Assembly: GCF_900105245.1 (NCBI RefSeq)
Contig: NZ_FNSZ01000001.1
Coordinates: 3,224,001 to 3,288,000, forward strand
Source of the DNA: Streptomyces sp. 1222.5
GTDB lineage: Bacteria; Actinomycetota; Actinomycetes; Streptomycetales; Streptomycetaceae
DNA length: 64,000 nt
Direction: 5' to 3'
Positions 43,491 to 52,318 of the stretch are shown one piece after another. A program made the position numbers and the translations under genes. Below the pieces are notes generated by a model. The model was not told the origin of the DNA. It saw only the letters and a program-made list of their open reading frames with translations, and did no database searches. How positions within the stretch are numbered: position 1 is the first letter of the stretch; every line of letters starts with the position of its first letter.

Positions 43491-44885
43491 TCACTCGGGT
43501 GCTCCCGCGGGAGCGTGCGCCGAGGCCTGGGTGAGGGCGCGGACGGCGTGCAGCAGCAGGGCCAGGGCCGCGGTACCGCAGGCGAGGGCAGGGACGGCGG
43601 CCGAGCCGCCCGCGTTCACCAGGGTCTCCACGGGGGTCGCGAGGAAGGCGCAGCCCGGCAGCCGCGCCGCCGTCGGCAGGGCGAGGGCCGCCGCCTCCAC
43701 GGCCGCCGCCGCGCCCAGGGCGAGGACCGGGGCGTGCCGGTGACGGTGGACGGTGAGCAGGCGCGCGAGGAGGAGCAGGGCGCCGAGGGCGACGGACCGC
43801 GGGTAGGGCACGGGTTCGCGCAGCGTGGTGCCGCAGAGCAGGAGCAGTGTCGTGAGCGCGCCCAGGAACAGCGCGAAGGTGCCCAGCAGCAGTGGTTTCG
43901 CTGCGGAGGAGAAGTCCTCCAGTCCGCGGCTGCCGGCGAGCCGGCGGCGGGCGCCCGCGGTGAGCAGGTGGGCGCACCAGGCCGCCGGAGCGCAGGCGAG
44001 CAGGAGGGCGAGGACGGGCGCGGTGGCGGTCGGCCAGGGTCCGTCCGGGGTCCCGGTGGGCGCGGTGTCGGGGCCGCCGGTCAGGACGGCGTGCAGCAGA
44101 CCGTCGCCGAGGAGGGCGTATCCGAGCAGCCAGAGCGTCCACGCGCGCGCGGCGCTCGCCGTGCGCCACGAGGGCGTGCCGGACCGGTCGGCCAGGGGGC
44201 CGTGGCGCAGTGCCGCGCGGGTGGCGAGGGCCGCGGCGAGGACGCCGCCGAGTGCCACGAGCAGCCGGGTGTGCCCGTCGGTGAGCCGCAGCGCGGTCAC
44301 GGTGGCCGCGCCGAGGGCGCCGGGCAGCACGGTGAGCAGGACCCAGCCGGTGCGGACGCGGGGCGCGGGCAGGGGCTCGGGCTCCTGGCGCGGGTCGCCG
44401 TCGCGCGGGACGCGCGCGTACAGCTCTTCGGCGAGCGAGAAGACGTCCCGGTGCCGGAAGCGGGCGGCGGTCCGGTCGGTGACGCCGTGCGCCTCCAGCC
44501 CGGCCGCGATCTCCAGGGGGTCCACGGCCCGCTCGCACAGTTCCCGGTGCCGGTGCAGCAGTGTTTTCACCGGATCCACCGCCCCGCGCCGGCTGTGCGG
44601 TCCGGGGACACGCCGCTTGCCGGGCTCGGGGTCCGCCGGTGCCGGAAGGGCGTCGGCCGCGGGGCCGGCTTCGGCTTCGGTTCCGGCACTGGCACCGGCT
44701 TCGGCCGACGTCGCCACGAGCGGGTTCGGCCCCGGAGCGGCCGCGAGCCACTCCCCCGACGGCGCGTCCCACGCGTCGGCGCCGCTCGGCATGCCGGGCC
44801 GGTCGAGGTCGCCCGGCTCGCTCACGGCGCACCGGTCGGTCCCGCCGCGCCCGCTCAGCTCCTCACGGTCCTGTCCCACGCTCAT
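43491..44885 (-). CDS. Polytopic membrane protein of the polysaccharide cluster
   Basis: 464 aa. Residues 1–175 are soluble: an Ala/Pro/Glu-rich start and a small helical domain (LLHRHRELCERAVDPLEIAAG followed by DVFSLAEELYARVP). The rest has about eight hydrophobic segments (WVLLTVLPGALGAATV, ALLLACAPAAWCAHLL, LLLGTFALFLGALTTLLLLC and others). Its ATG overlaps the stop of the glycosyltransferase gene (ATGA), so the two are made together. It is not recognisably a Wzx flippase or PelG, although its position is where such a protein would be. Possibly the export or anchoring component; inference only. Confidence 0.78.
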   Translation of the reverse strand: MSVGQDREELSGRGGTDRCAVSEPGDLDRPGMPSGADAWDAPSGEWLAAAPGPNPLVATSAEAGASAGTEAEAGPAADALPAPADPEPGKRRVPGPHSRRGAVDPVKTLLHRHRELCERAVDPLEIAAGLEAHGVTDRTAARFRHRDVFSLAEELYARVPRDGDPRQEPEPLPAPRVRTGWVLLTVLPGALGAATVTALRLTDGHTRLLVALGGVLAAALATRAALRHGPLADRSGTPSWRTASAARAWTLWLLGYALLGDGLLHAVLTGGPDTAPTGTPDGPWPTATAPVLALLLACAPAAWCAHLLTAGARRRLAGSRGLEDFSSAAKPLLLGTFALFLGALTTLLLLCGTTLREPVPYPRSVALGALLLLARLLTVHRHRHAPVLALGAAAAVEAAALALPTAARLPGCAFLATPVETLVNAGGSAAVPALACGTAALALLLHAVRALTQASAHAPAGAPE

Positions 44886-46585
44886 CGCACCCCCTCCGCG
44901 GCCGCCACGCGCGTCGCGCGCACCGGGGCGCCGTTGGCCCAGCCGGGAATGCCGCGAGGCAGGACGCGGGCCGTCGGGCCGGTCCAGCGGCCGGGCACGT
45001 GGGACTCGGCGGGGGTGGCGAACGGCAGGGGTTCCCCGGCCTCGTCGAGGACGACCCGGCGGACCGGGCAGTGCGAGACGATCTCCAGGTAAATGCCGTG
45101 AAATGCCGCGATGTTCTGCTCGACGGTGAACAGTTCGAGCGCCCGGGCGCGCGCGGCGGCGCCGAGGCGCGCCCGGCGCTCGGGGTCGCGCAGCAGCGCC
45201 ACGCACGCCTCGGCGAGCGCCCGCGGGTTGCGCGGGGGGACGACGAGGCCGGTGCCTCCGATGACCTCCACCACGGCACCGACGTCCGTGGACACCGTGG
45301 CCCGGCCGCAGAACATGGCTTCGACGAGACCGACCGGGAAGCCCTCCACCACGCTGGACAGCACGACGACGGCGCCGGCCGCGTACGCGTCGGCCGGGGT
45401 CGGGGCCTCCGGACCGCCGATCTCCTCGAAGGAGACCGGGTTGTCGCCGACGGCGTGCACGCCCTCCGCCTCGTCCGGGAAGAGCTGCGCGGCGAGGGCC
45501 CGGCAGTGGCCGAGGTAGGCCTCGCCCTCCGGTCCGGCGGGCGGGCCCACGATGCGCAGCCGCGCCTTGGGTTCCTCCTTGCGGACCTCGGCGAAGGCGT
45601 GGAGGAGGGAGACCAGGTCCTTGGCGGGTTCGACGCGGCCGACCCAGACCAGCGCGTCCGGATCGGAGCGGTCCGGGGACTCGCCGGCCTCCGTGAAGCG
45701 GGCGGCGTCCATCCCCGGGTAGACCGTGCGGATCCGGCTCCGGTCGGCGCCGCACCGTTCCTGCCAGCGGCGGGCGTGCCCGTTGCCGGGGGTGAGGATC
45801 TCGGCGCGCCGGTAGACCTCGGCGGCCAGCCGGCCGTGGAAGGAGGCGAGGAGCGCGCGGACGGCGGGGGCGGCGGCGTCGGGTCCGAGGGCCAGGTAGT
45901 GCGAGCGGAGCTGGACGCCGTACTCGGTGACCAGCAGGGGGACGCCGGCGAAGTGCCGGGCGAGCAGTCCGGGGAGGGCGGCGGAACCGCCCGCGGTGGC
46001 GTGGCAGAGGTCGGCCGCGCCGAGTCCGGCGTCGTCGTACCAGTCGAGGGACAGGGGACGCAGGCCGCGTTCGAGGTGTGCGGCGACCGCGAGCAGATCC
46101 GGTACGCGCGCCTCGCGCGCCGTACGCAGGGCGCCGGGCGCGCGGCAGGCGCGTTCCAGGGTGCGCACGGCGGCGTCGGAGCGCAGGGCGCCGACCAGTC
46201 CGCCCTCGTCGCGGGCGAGTTCGGCGAGTCCGTACAGAGCGCTGCCGAAACGGTCCGCCAGCTCGGCGGACGTGGGCCCGGATCCGGCGTCGGAGGCGAC
46301 GCACACCGCCCCGACCAGCTCCCCGTAGCACTCGGTGAAGCGCCGGCGCGCGCGCCGCCCGTGGGTGACCCCGTCGTCCTCCGCCGTCCACAGCGGTGCC
46401 GTCCGCACCTGGCCGACCTGCGGCGGGAGCGGGACCCGGCCCTCGTCCTCCTGCTGCCGGCTGCGGCTGAGCGCGTAGACGTCGAACTCGTGCTGCTCGA
46501 GCCCGCGCACGAGCCGGTCGCACCAGAGTCTGGCGTCACCGCTCACAAACGGGTAGCCACCCTCCGTAAGCAGTCCGATGCGCAC
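44882..46585 (-). CDS. PelF-like GT4 glycosyltransferase
   Basis: 567 aa from GTG 46585. The N-terminus IGLLTEGGYPFVSGDARLWC matches the PelF-type opening (LLTEG-YP-V-G), and the C-terminal GT-B half has VWVGRVEPAKDLVSLLHAF, the GT4 EX7E-like stretch VLSSVVEGFPVGLVEAMFCG and TDVGAVVEVIGGTGLVV. PelF polymerises UDP-N-acetylhexosamine in the cytosol during Pel exopolysaccharide synthesis; this protein is somewhat longer, with an alpha-helical insertion. It is the first gene of a five-gene coupled operon. A hairpin lies 81 nt upstream. Confidence 0.88.
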   Translation of the reverse strand: MRIGLLTEGGYPFVSGDARLWCDRLVRGLEQHEFDVYALSRSRQQEDEGRVPLPPQVGQVRTAPLWTAEDDGVTHGRRARRRFTECYGELVGAVCVASDAGSGPTSAELADRFGSALYGLAELARDEGGLVGALRSDAAVRTLERACRAPGALRTAREARVPDLLAVAAHLERGLRPLSLDWYDDAGLGAADLCHATAGGSAALPGLLARHFAGVPLLVTEYGVQLRSHYLALGPDAAAPAVRALLASFHGRLAAEVYRRAEILTPGNGHARRWQERCGADRSRIRTVYPGMDAARFTEAGESPDRSDPDALVWVGRVEPAKDLVSLLHAFAEVRKEEPKARLRIVGPPAGPEGEAYLGHCRALAAQLFPDEAEGVHAVGDNPVSFEEIGGPEAPTPADAYAAGAVVVLSSVVEGFPVGLVEAMFCGRATVSTDVGAVVEVIGGTGLVVPPRNPRALAEACVALLRDPERRARLGAAARARALELFTVEQNIAAFHGIYLEIVSHCPVRRVVLDEAGEPLPFATPAESHVPGRWTGPTARVLPRGIPGWANGAPVRATRVAAAEGVR

Positions 46586-46665
46586 GTGTGCACCCCCGAT
46601 CTCCCGTCTGGGGAGCCGCCGTTGTCCCGACGGCTCGCAGCGGGACGAACGTAAGGGGACAAGGC

Positions 46666-46699
46666 GGTGGTGCGACGGACGGTTGTCCATCGCACCACC
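46666..46699 (-). other. Long hairpin upstream of the PelF-like gene
   Basis: Stem of 15 bp (GGTGGTGCGATGGAC against its complement, one G·U pair) with loop AACC on the minus strand. It lies in the 222-nt gap between the ABC operon and the glycosyltransferase. Nearby TTGTCCC/GGGACAA inverted repeats (46622–46628 and 46655–46661) add further symmetry. It could be an operator, an attenuator or a second terminator. Confidence 0.5.
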
Positions 46700-46785
46700 A
46701 AAAGGGGTGAACGGTCGTAACTTTCGCGTGCGGGTGGCGTTCTACCGCGCTAGGAGATCAGCGGGCTGACCGTCGGGGCCGGCGG

Positions 46786-46803
46786 CCGCGCCGATCGGCG
46801 CGG
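46786..46803 (-). terminator. Palindromic terminator after the ABC transporter operon
   Basis: CCGCGCCGATCGGCGCGG, a perfect 18-bp palindrome starting 4 nt beyond the ATPase stop codon. Confidence 0.55.
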
Positions 46804-46807
46804 GGCG

Positions 46808-48400
46808 TCACGCCACGGCCGGTTCGCCCCGGGCCGCCCGCCGCCGGGCCGCCAGCTCCGGATCGAGCGAGGGTACGGCGGCCAGGAGCTGCCGGGTGTA
46901 GGCCTCGCGCGGGCTGTCGTACACCTCGTCGGCGGGGCCGTACTCGACCAGCCGGCCCCTGCGCATCACCGCGACCCGGTCGCTGACCTGGCGGACGACG
47001 GCGAGGTCGTGGGCGATGAAGACCAGCGCGAGACCGAGTTCCCGCTGGAGCTCACCGAGCAGGCCGACCACCTGGGCCTGGGTCGTGACGTCGAGCGCCG
47101 AGACCGGCTCGTCGCAGACGATGACGCGCGGATCGGCGGCGAGCGCCCGGGCGATGCCGATGCGCTGGCGCTGTCCGCCGCTGAACTCGTGCGGGTAGCG
47201 GTCGTGGTGCTCCCTGTCGAGCCCCACGCGCTCCAGCAGTTCCGTCACGCGCCCCCGGACGCGCTCGTCGTCGGTCTCTCCCCGTGCGCGCAGCGGGTCG
47301 GCGATGGACTCGCCCACGCTGCGGCGGGGGTTGAGGGAGGAGACCGGGTCCTGGAAGACCATCTGCACGGCCGGGTTCACGCCGGTGTGCGGGCGGCCCT
47401 CGTAACGGATGCCGCCCGCGGTCGGCCGGAGCAGCCCGACCAGCATGCGGCCGAGCGTGGTCTTGCCGCTGCCGCTCTCCCCGACCACGCCGAGCGTCTC
47501 ACCGCGGCGGACGGTCAGCGAGACGTCGTCCACGGCGGCGAACGCCCGCTTGCCGCGCCCGAACTCGCGCCGCACTCCGTCGGCCTCCAGCACGACCTCC
47601 TCGCCGGCCGGCGAGGAGGTCCGGCGGGTGTCCACGCGCGGTACGGCGTCGAGGAGTCGGCGGGTGTACGCCTGGGCGGGCGCGGCGAGGACCGTGCCGA
47701 CCGGACCGTGCTCGACGGCCCTGCCGTGCCGCATGACGAGGACGTCGTCCACGCTCTCGGCGGCGACGCCCACGTCGTGGGTGACGAGCAGCAGGCCCAT
47801 GCCCGTCTCCTGGCGCAGGGTGTGCAGCAGGTCGAGGATCTGGGCCTGGACGGTGACGTCGAGGGCGGTGGTCGGCTCGTCGGCGATCAGCAGGTCCGGT
47901 TCGCAGGCGAGGGCCATGGCGATGAGGGCGCGCTGGCGCATACCGCCGCTGAACTCGTGCGGGCGGGAGCGGGACCGCCGTGCCGCGTCCGGGATGCCCA
48001 CCCGCTCCAGCACTTCCACGGCACGCGCGCGTGCGGCGCGGCGCGGCACGCGCGCATGGACGCGGTGGACCTCGGCGATCTGGTCGCCGATCGCGTAGTA
48101 CGGGTCGAGCGAGGACAGCGGGTCCTGGAAGACCATGGCGGCCTTGGCGCCGCGCAGCCGGCGCAGTTCCTCGTCCGGGGCGTCCCGCACGTCGGTGCCG
48201 GCGACGCGGACCGAGCCGCCGACCCGGGCACCGGTGCCGCGGTGCAGGCCCAGCAGGGCGCCCGCGACGGTGGACTTGCCGGAGCCGGACTCGCCGACGA
48301 GGGCCAGGGCGGCGCCCTTCGCCAGATCGAAGGAGAGCCCGTCCACGGCCCGCACGGCGCCGAACTCGACGGTCAGGTCCTTGACTTCCACCAGGCTCAT
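46808..48400 (-). CDS. Dual-ATPase (OppD–OppF-type fusion) of an oligopeptide/nickel ABC transporter
   Basis: 530 aa containing two complete ABC cassettes. N-terminal: Walker A GESGSGKST, signature FSGGMRQR, Walker B DLLIADEPTTALD. C-terminal: GESGSGKTT, FSGGQRQR, VIVCDEPVSALD. The Opp/Dpp-type C-terminal extension YTRRLLDAVP or YTRQLLAAVP follows each. The single polypeptide replaces the usual DppD and DppF pair. ATG overlaps the permease stop (ATGA). It energises uptake of the ligand bound by the lipoprotein encoded first in the operon. Confidence 0.95.
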   Translation of the reverse strand: MSLVEVKDLTVEFGAVRAVDGLSFDLAKGAALALVGESGSGKSTVAGALLGLHRGTGARVGGSVRVAGTDVRDAPDEELRRLRGAKAAMVFQDPLSSLDPYYAIGDQIAEVHRVHARVPRRAARARAVEVLERVGIPDAARRSRSRPHEFSGGMRQRALIAMALACEPDLLIADEPTTALDVTVQAQILDLLHTLRQETGMGLLLVTHDVGVAAESVDDVLVMRHGRAVEHGPVGTVLAAPAQAYTRRLLDAVPRVDTRRTSSPAGEEVVLEADGVRREFGRGKRAFAAVDDVSLTVRRGETLGVVGESGSGKTTLGRMLVGLLRPTAGGIRYEGRPHTGVNPAVQMVFQDPVSSLNPRRSVGESIADPLRARGETDDERVRGRVTELLERVGLDREHHDRYPHEFSGGQRQRIGIARALAADPRVIVCDEPVSALDVTTQAQVVGLLGELQRELGLALVFIAHDLAVVRQVSDRVAVMRRGRLVEYGPADEVYDSPREAYTRQLLAAVPSLDPELAARRRAARGEPAVA

Positions 48401-49395
48401 GCGAGCACCACCCGTCGGTCGGCCACCGCGTACAGCACGTCCGCGACGGCGTTTGCGAGGACCACGAAGAATGCGATGACCAGGACCATGCCGACGACCA
48501 CCGGCAGGTCGACCACCTTCACCGCGTGCACCAGCTCCTGGCCGATGCCCGGCAGGCCGAACAGGGTCTCGGTGAGGACGGCACCGCCGACGGCCGAGCC
48601 GACGTTGTTGGCGTTCAGCGCGATGACCGGCGCGAGCGCGCCACGCAGCGCGTGCCGGCCGACGACGGCCCGTTCGCCGACGCCGTAGGCGCGGAAGGTG
48701 CGGATGTGGTCCTCGGCGAGCGTCTCCAGCATGGCGGCGCGGGTCAGCCGGGCGAAGGCGGCCGCCTCGATCAGGGCCAGCGAGAGCCACGGCAGCAGCA
48801 GGTTCCACGCCCACTGTTCGGGGTCGTCGGTGAGGTTCACGTACTGCGGGAAGGGCAGCAGCTGGAGTTCGCCGCAGACGACGATCATCAGGACCAGCCC
48901 GATGACGAACACGGGCGTGGCGGTGCCGGCCAGGGTGATCGCCGTCAGGACGCGCTCGCTGAGCCGGCCGCGCCGCCAGGCGGAGAGCACGCCGGTGCCG
49001 ACGCCGAGGAGGAGCCACAGCACCATGGCGCCGAGGACGAGCGAGAGGCTGACGGGCAGCTTGGTCAGGATGATGTCCAGGACCTGCCGGCCGGTCTGGT
49101 ACGACTGCCCCAGGCAGGGTGCCGTGCAGTGCTCGACCGAGGTGCCCGTGGAGAAGTCCCGGCCCACCAGGAGGCCTTCGAGGAAGTGCCAGTAGCGCAG
49201 GTGGAGGGGGTCGCCCAGGTGCAGTTGCCGGGCGACCTGGTGCACCTGTTCCGGCGAGCAGCGCGGGCCGCAGGTGATCTGGGCGACGTTGCCGGGCGTG
49301 GCGTAGAAGACCACGTAGACGATCACCGAGACGGCGAGCAGGGTGATCACCGCGCCGATGGCCCGGCGCAGCAGGAATCCGCCGAAGCCGCTCAT
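48397..49395 (-). CDS. ABC transporter permease (DppB/OppB type)
   Basis: 332 aa with six membrane helices: LLRRAIGAVITLLAVSVIVYVVF at the N-terminus and the rest after a periplasmic loop with two Cys (CGPRC) and CTAPC. The EAA-like cytoplasmic loop is around RLTRAAMLETLAEDHIRTFRAYGV and GIGQELVHAV closes the fold. The extracellular CxxxC/CxxxC pair is unusual for this family and might form disulfides. Translationally coupled at both ends through 4-nt overlaps. Confidence 0.92.
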   Translation of the reverse strand: MSGFGGFLLRRAIGAVITLLAVSVIVYVVFYATPGNVAQITCGPRCSPEQVHQVARQLHLGDPLHLRYWHFLEGLLVGRDFSTGTSVEHCTAPCLGQSYQTGRQVLDIILTKLPVSLSLVLGAMVLWLLLGVGTGVLSAWRRGRLSERVLTAITLAGTATPVFVIGLVLMIVVCGELQLLPFPQYVNLTDDPEQWAWNLLLPWLSLALIEAAAFARLTRAAMLETLAEDHIRTFRAYGVGERAVVGRHALRGALAPVIALNANNVGSAVGGAVLTETLFGLPGIGQELVHAVKVVDLPVVVGMVLVIAFFVVLANAVADVLYAVADRRVVLA

Positions 49396-50405
49396 GCGGT
49401 CGCCTCCTCGGAGCTCTTGCCGGTCCTGTCCCGGCGGCCGGTTCCGACGCGCAGGCGGGAGGCGGCGCGCGGGTCCAGGGCGGTGCGCACGCCGTCCCCG
49501 AGGACGGTGAGGGCGAGGACGGTGACGAACAGGGCGCCGGCCGGCAGCAGCAGGTACTGGGGCGCGGCCTGGTACCAGACGTCGGCGGCGGTGAGCATCT
49601 GCCCCCACGAGGGCGTGGGCGGCTTCACGCCGACGCCGAGGAAGGAGAGGGCCGCCTCGACCGAGATGTTCATGGGGACGAGCAGGGCCGCGTAGGTGAT
49701 GACGGGGGCGGCGAGGCCGGGCAGCAGCTCGCGGCGGGCGACCCGCCAGGTCTTCCAGCCGCTCAGCCGGGCGGCGGCCACGTGGTCGAGCCCCTTCAGG
49801 GTGAGGGTCTGGGCGCGGACGATCTTCGCGATGTTGCCCCAGCCGATCAGGCCGATCACCAGGGTGACGAGTACGGTGCGCGGGAAGCCGGCCGGCACGA
49901 TCGCCAGCAGGGCCAGTGCCATGATCATCAGCGGCATGGCGACGATGACGTCCGTGGTGCGGCTCAGCAGCTGATCGATCCAGCGGCTGCCGAGCGCGGC
50001 GGCGGCGCCGACGGCGACCCCGATGGCGATCTGCAGCACCGTCGCGGCCAGCGCCACCCCGAGGGACACCCGCGCCCCGTACACGAGCCGGGCGAACAGG
50101 TCGCGGCCCGTCTGCGGTTCGACGCCCAGCCAGTGGTCGCCGCCGGTGCCGCCGAAGGAGCCGACGGGCACGCCGCCGCGCGCGGAGTCGATCAGCGAGG
50201 GGTGGTAGGTCGTGGGGTCCTGGCCCTCCAGGGCGGTGAGCAACGGCGCGCCGAGCGCGACGAGGACGAGCAGCGCGACGACGGCCGCGGCGACCAGGGC
50301 GGCGCGCTGCGCACGCAGCCGCCGCCAGAACTGACGTGCCCCCGAGACCGCCGGGACGGAGGTGTCCGTCCCGGCGGTCTCGACGGCGATGAGTGCCTCG
50401 CTCAC
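49392..50405 (-). CDS. ABC transporter permease (DppC/OppC type)
   Basis: 337 aa. The N-terminal signal-like helix (AALVAAAVVALLVLVALGAPLL) precedes a periplasmic segment (HWLGVEPQTGRDLFARLVYGARVSL, the DppC hallmark HxLGTD-like motif) and the five-helix BPD_transp core; the EAA loop is LKGLDHVAAARLSGWKTWRV. The GTG start lies 4 nt after the binding-protein stop. Partner of the DppB-like permease. Confidence 0.93.
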   Translation of the reverse strand: MSEALIAVETAGTDTSVPAVSGARQFWRRLRAQRAALVAAAVVALLVLVALGAPLLTALEGQDPTTYHPSLIDSARGGVPVGSFGGTGGDHWLGVEPQTGRDLFARLVYGARVSLGVALAATVLQIAIGVAVGAAAALGSRWIDQLLSRTTDVIVAMPLMIMALALLAIVPAGFPRTVLVTLVIGLIGWGNIAKIVRAQTLTLKGLDHVAAARLSGWKTWRVARRELLPGLAAPVITYAALLVPMNISVEAALSFLGVGVKPPTPSWGQMLTAADVWYQAAPQYLLLPAGALFVTVLALTVLGDGVRTALDPRAASRLRVGTGRRDRTGKSSEEATA

Positions 50406-50409
50406 GGCG

Positions 50410-52128
50410 TCACTTCACCGCGACCTGGGAGATGTCCAGGACGCCGGTCCAGTCGCTGATGACGACGTTCTTGACGTCCGAGCCGTACAGGCGCTTGTAG
50501 ACGGGGTGGAACAGCGGGACGACGAGGGCCTTCTCGCCGATCTTCTTGTCCAGCGCACCCCACCGCTTCGCCGCCGCGTCGAGGTCGGTCAGCTTGTTGA
50601 TCGCGTCGATCTCGGCGTTGACCGACTTGTCGTTCAGCAGGCCTGTGTTGAAGTTCGCTCCGTCCTTGACGATCTGCCGGCCGTCGAAGACCGGGGCGAG
50701 GAAGGGACCGCCGGAGGGCCAGTCGGCACCCCAGTGGGCGAGGAAGAAGCCCGGCTCGGTCTTCAGGCCGTGGGTCTTGTCCCGGTAGTCGTTGTCCTCC
50801 AGGCCCTGGAGCTCGACCTTGATGCCGGCCTTCTTGAGCGCGTCCTGGACGGCGGTCGCGATCTCGGGGCTGGTCTCGAAGTCCTTGGCGTTGGAGTGGG
50901 TCAGCGTGACGGTGAGCCCGTTCTTGTAGCCGGCCTGGGCCAGCAGTTCCCTGGCCTTGGCCGCGTTGCCCGACCTGCCCGCCGGGAAGGGGTCGTAAGG
51001 GGTGTACCCGAAGGACTTCTGGTCGGGCAGGAAGGTGGTGGCGGGCTCGGCGAGCGCGCTGCCGCCGGCCGCGTTGACCACCGAGGAGCGGTCGATGGCA
51101 TAGGAGATCGCCTGCCGGACCTTGGGGTCGTCGAACGGCTTCACGGTCGGGTTGAACGCGATGTAGTTCGTGTAGCCGAAACGGCCGGTGCCCACGCGCG
51201 CGGCCAGCGCCTTGTCGCCGGTGACCTTGGCCAGCTCGGCCGGGCCGAGGTTGGTGTCCGTGGTGACCGCGGCGGCGTCCGTCCCTTGGGACGCGGACAG
51301 CCGCTGGTTGATCACGGAGGAGTCGAGCCCGGAGCGCACGTCGATGGTGTCCGGGTAGGCCTTGCGCTCGGCGTCCACCGAGCCCGACCAGTGGGTGTTG
51401 CGCTTCAGGACGAGGTGCTCACCGTCGTTCTCGTTCTCGACGACCTTGTACGGGCCGGACGAGACCGGGTGCGACTCGTACTTCGTGCCCGTGTCCTTGG
51501 CCTTGGGGACCGGGGTGAACTGCGTCTGGGTGGCGAGGTACGGGAACTCGCCCTCGGGCTTGTTCAGGTGGAAGACGATGGTCCGGGCGTCCGGCGTCTC
51601 GATCGCGGACAGCCCCTTCTTGTCCTTGTACGGGCCCTGGTAGCCGGCGGCGCCGACCAGCCAGTCCCGCAGGTAGGGGGCGCCGCCGGAGAGTTCGGGG
51701 GCGAAGGAGCGCTCGATGCCGTACTTGATGTCGGCGGAGGTGATCGGGGAGCCGTCCTCGTACGTGAGCCCGGCCTTCAGGGTGTACGTCCACACGGTGG
51801 CGTCCTTGTTGGGGCGCCCGGTGTCGGTGGCGAGGTCCGGGACGACCTCGGCGCCGGCCGCGCCGTTCTCGCGGTTGCGCGTGGTGAGGGTGCGGAAGAC
51901 GAGCGAGGGGACGTTTCCGCCGCCGGAGGTGTAGAGACGCGCGGGGTCGAAGTCGGTCTGCGGCTCGGAGTTGAGCACCGTGAGCGTGCCGCCCTTGTGG
52001 GGCGCGGAGTCGCCACCGGAACCCTTGGCATCGTTGTCCTTCGGGCCGCAGGCGGCGGCGCCCGCTGCCACGACCAGGCTGACGGATGCCGCTGCCACGC
52101 GGCGCGCTATGACGGACGGTTGACGCAT
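50410..52128 (-). CDS. ABC transporter substrate-binding lipoprotein (SBP_bac_5)
   Basis: 572 aa. Lipoprotein signal VVAAGAAACGPK (Cys27). SBP_bac_5 features: TLTVLNSEPQTDFDPARLY, TYTLKAGLTYEDGSPITSAD, RQAISYAIDRSSVVN and TLTHSNAKDFETSPEIATAV. Captures peptides, nickel-like complexes or other ligands outside the cell; substrate cannot be predicted. First structural gene of the operon, 190 nt downstream of a small leader ORF. A TGTCTC/GAGACA hairpin (52163–52181) and GAGTGAGAC direct repeats 20 bp apart (52172, 52192) lie in the leader. Confidence 0.94.
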   Translation of the reverse strand: MRQPSVIARRVAAASVSLVVAAGAAACGPKDNDAKGSGGDSAPHKGGTLTVLNSEPQTDFDPARLYTSGGGNVPSLVFRTLTTRNRENGAAGAEVVPDLATDTGRPNKDATVWTYTLKAGLTYEDGSPITSADIKYGIERSFAPELSGGAPYLRDWLVGAAGYQGPYKDKKGLSAIETPDARTIVFHLNKPEGEFPYLATQTQFTPVPKAKDTGTKYESHPVSSGPYKVVENENDGEHLVLKRNTHWSGSVDAERKAYPDTIDVRSGLDSSVINQRLSASQGTDAAAVTTDTNLGPAELAKVTGDKALAARVGTGRFGYTNYIAFNPTVKPFDDPKVRQAISYAIDRSSVVNAAGGSALAEPATTFLPDQKSFGYTPYDPFPAGRSGNAAKARELLAQAGYKNGLTVTLTHSNAKDFETSPEIATAVQDALKKAGIKVELQGLEDNDYRDKTHGLKTEPGFFLAHWGADWPSGGPFLAPVFDGRQIVKDGANFNTGLLNDKSVNAEIDAINKLTDLDAAAKRWGALDKKIGEKALVVPLFHPVYKRLYGSDVKNVVISDWTGVLDISQVAVK

Positions 52129-52318
52129 CGGAATGACGACCTCTCGGGGAACTGATCGAGGATGTCTCGAAGAGTGAGACAAAGGGACGAGGAGTGAGAC
52201 GGCTGCGGGCAGACGTCGGCCCCGGCGTCGGGTCGTCGGAAACCCGTGACACGGTCACGCGGACTCGGTCACGGAGAAGGTGGGGAAAGGTCGCGACGCG
52301 TACGCCGGGGAGGCGGCG

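Noticed and set aside
46586..46690. Longer start for the PelF-like protein adding 35 residues
   Set aside because: The extension is arginine-rich and lacks domain similarity; GTG 46585 begins right at the conserved fold.
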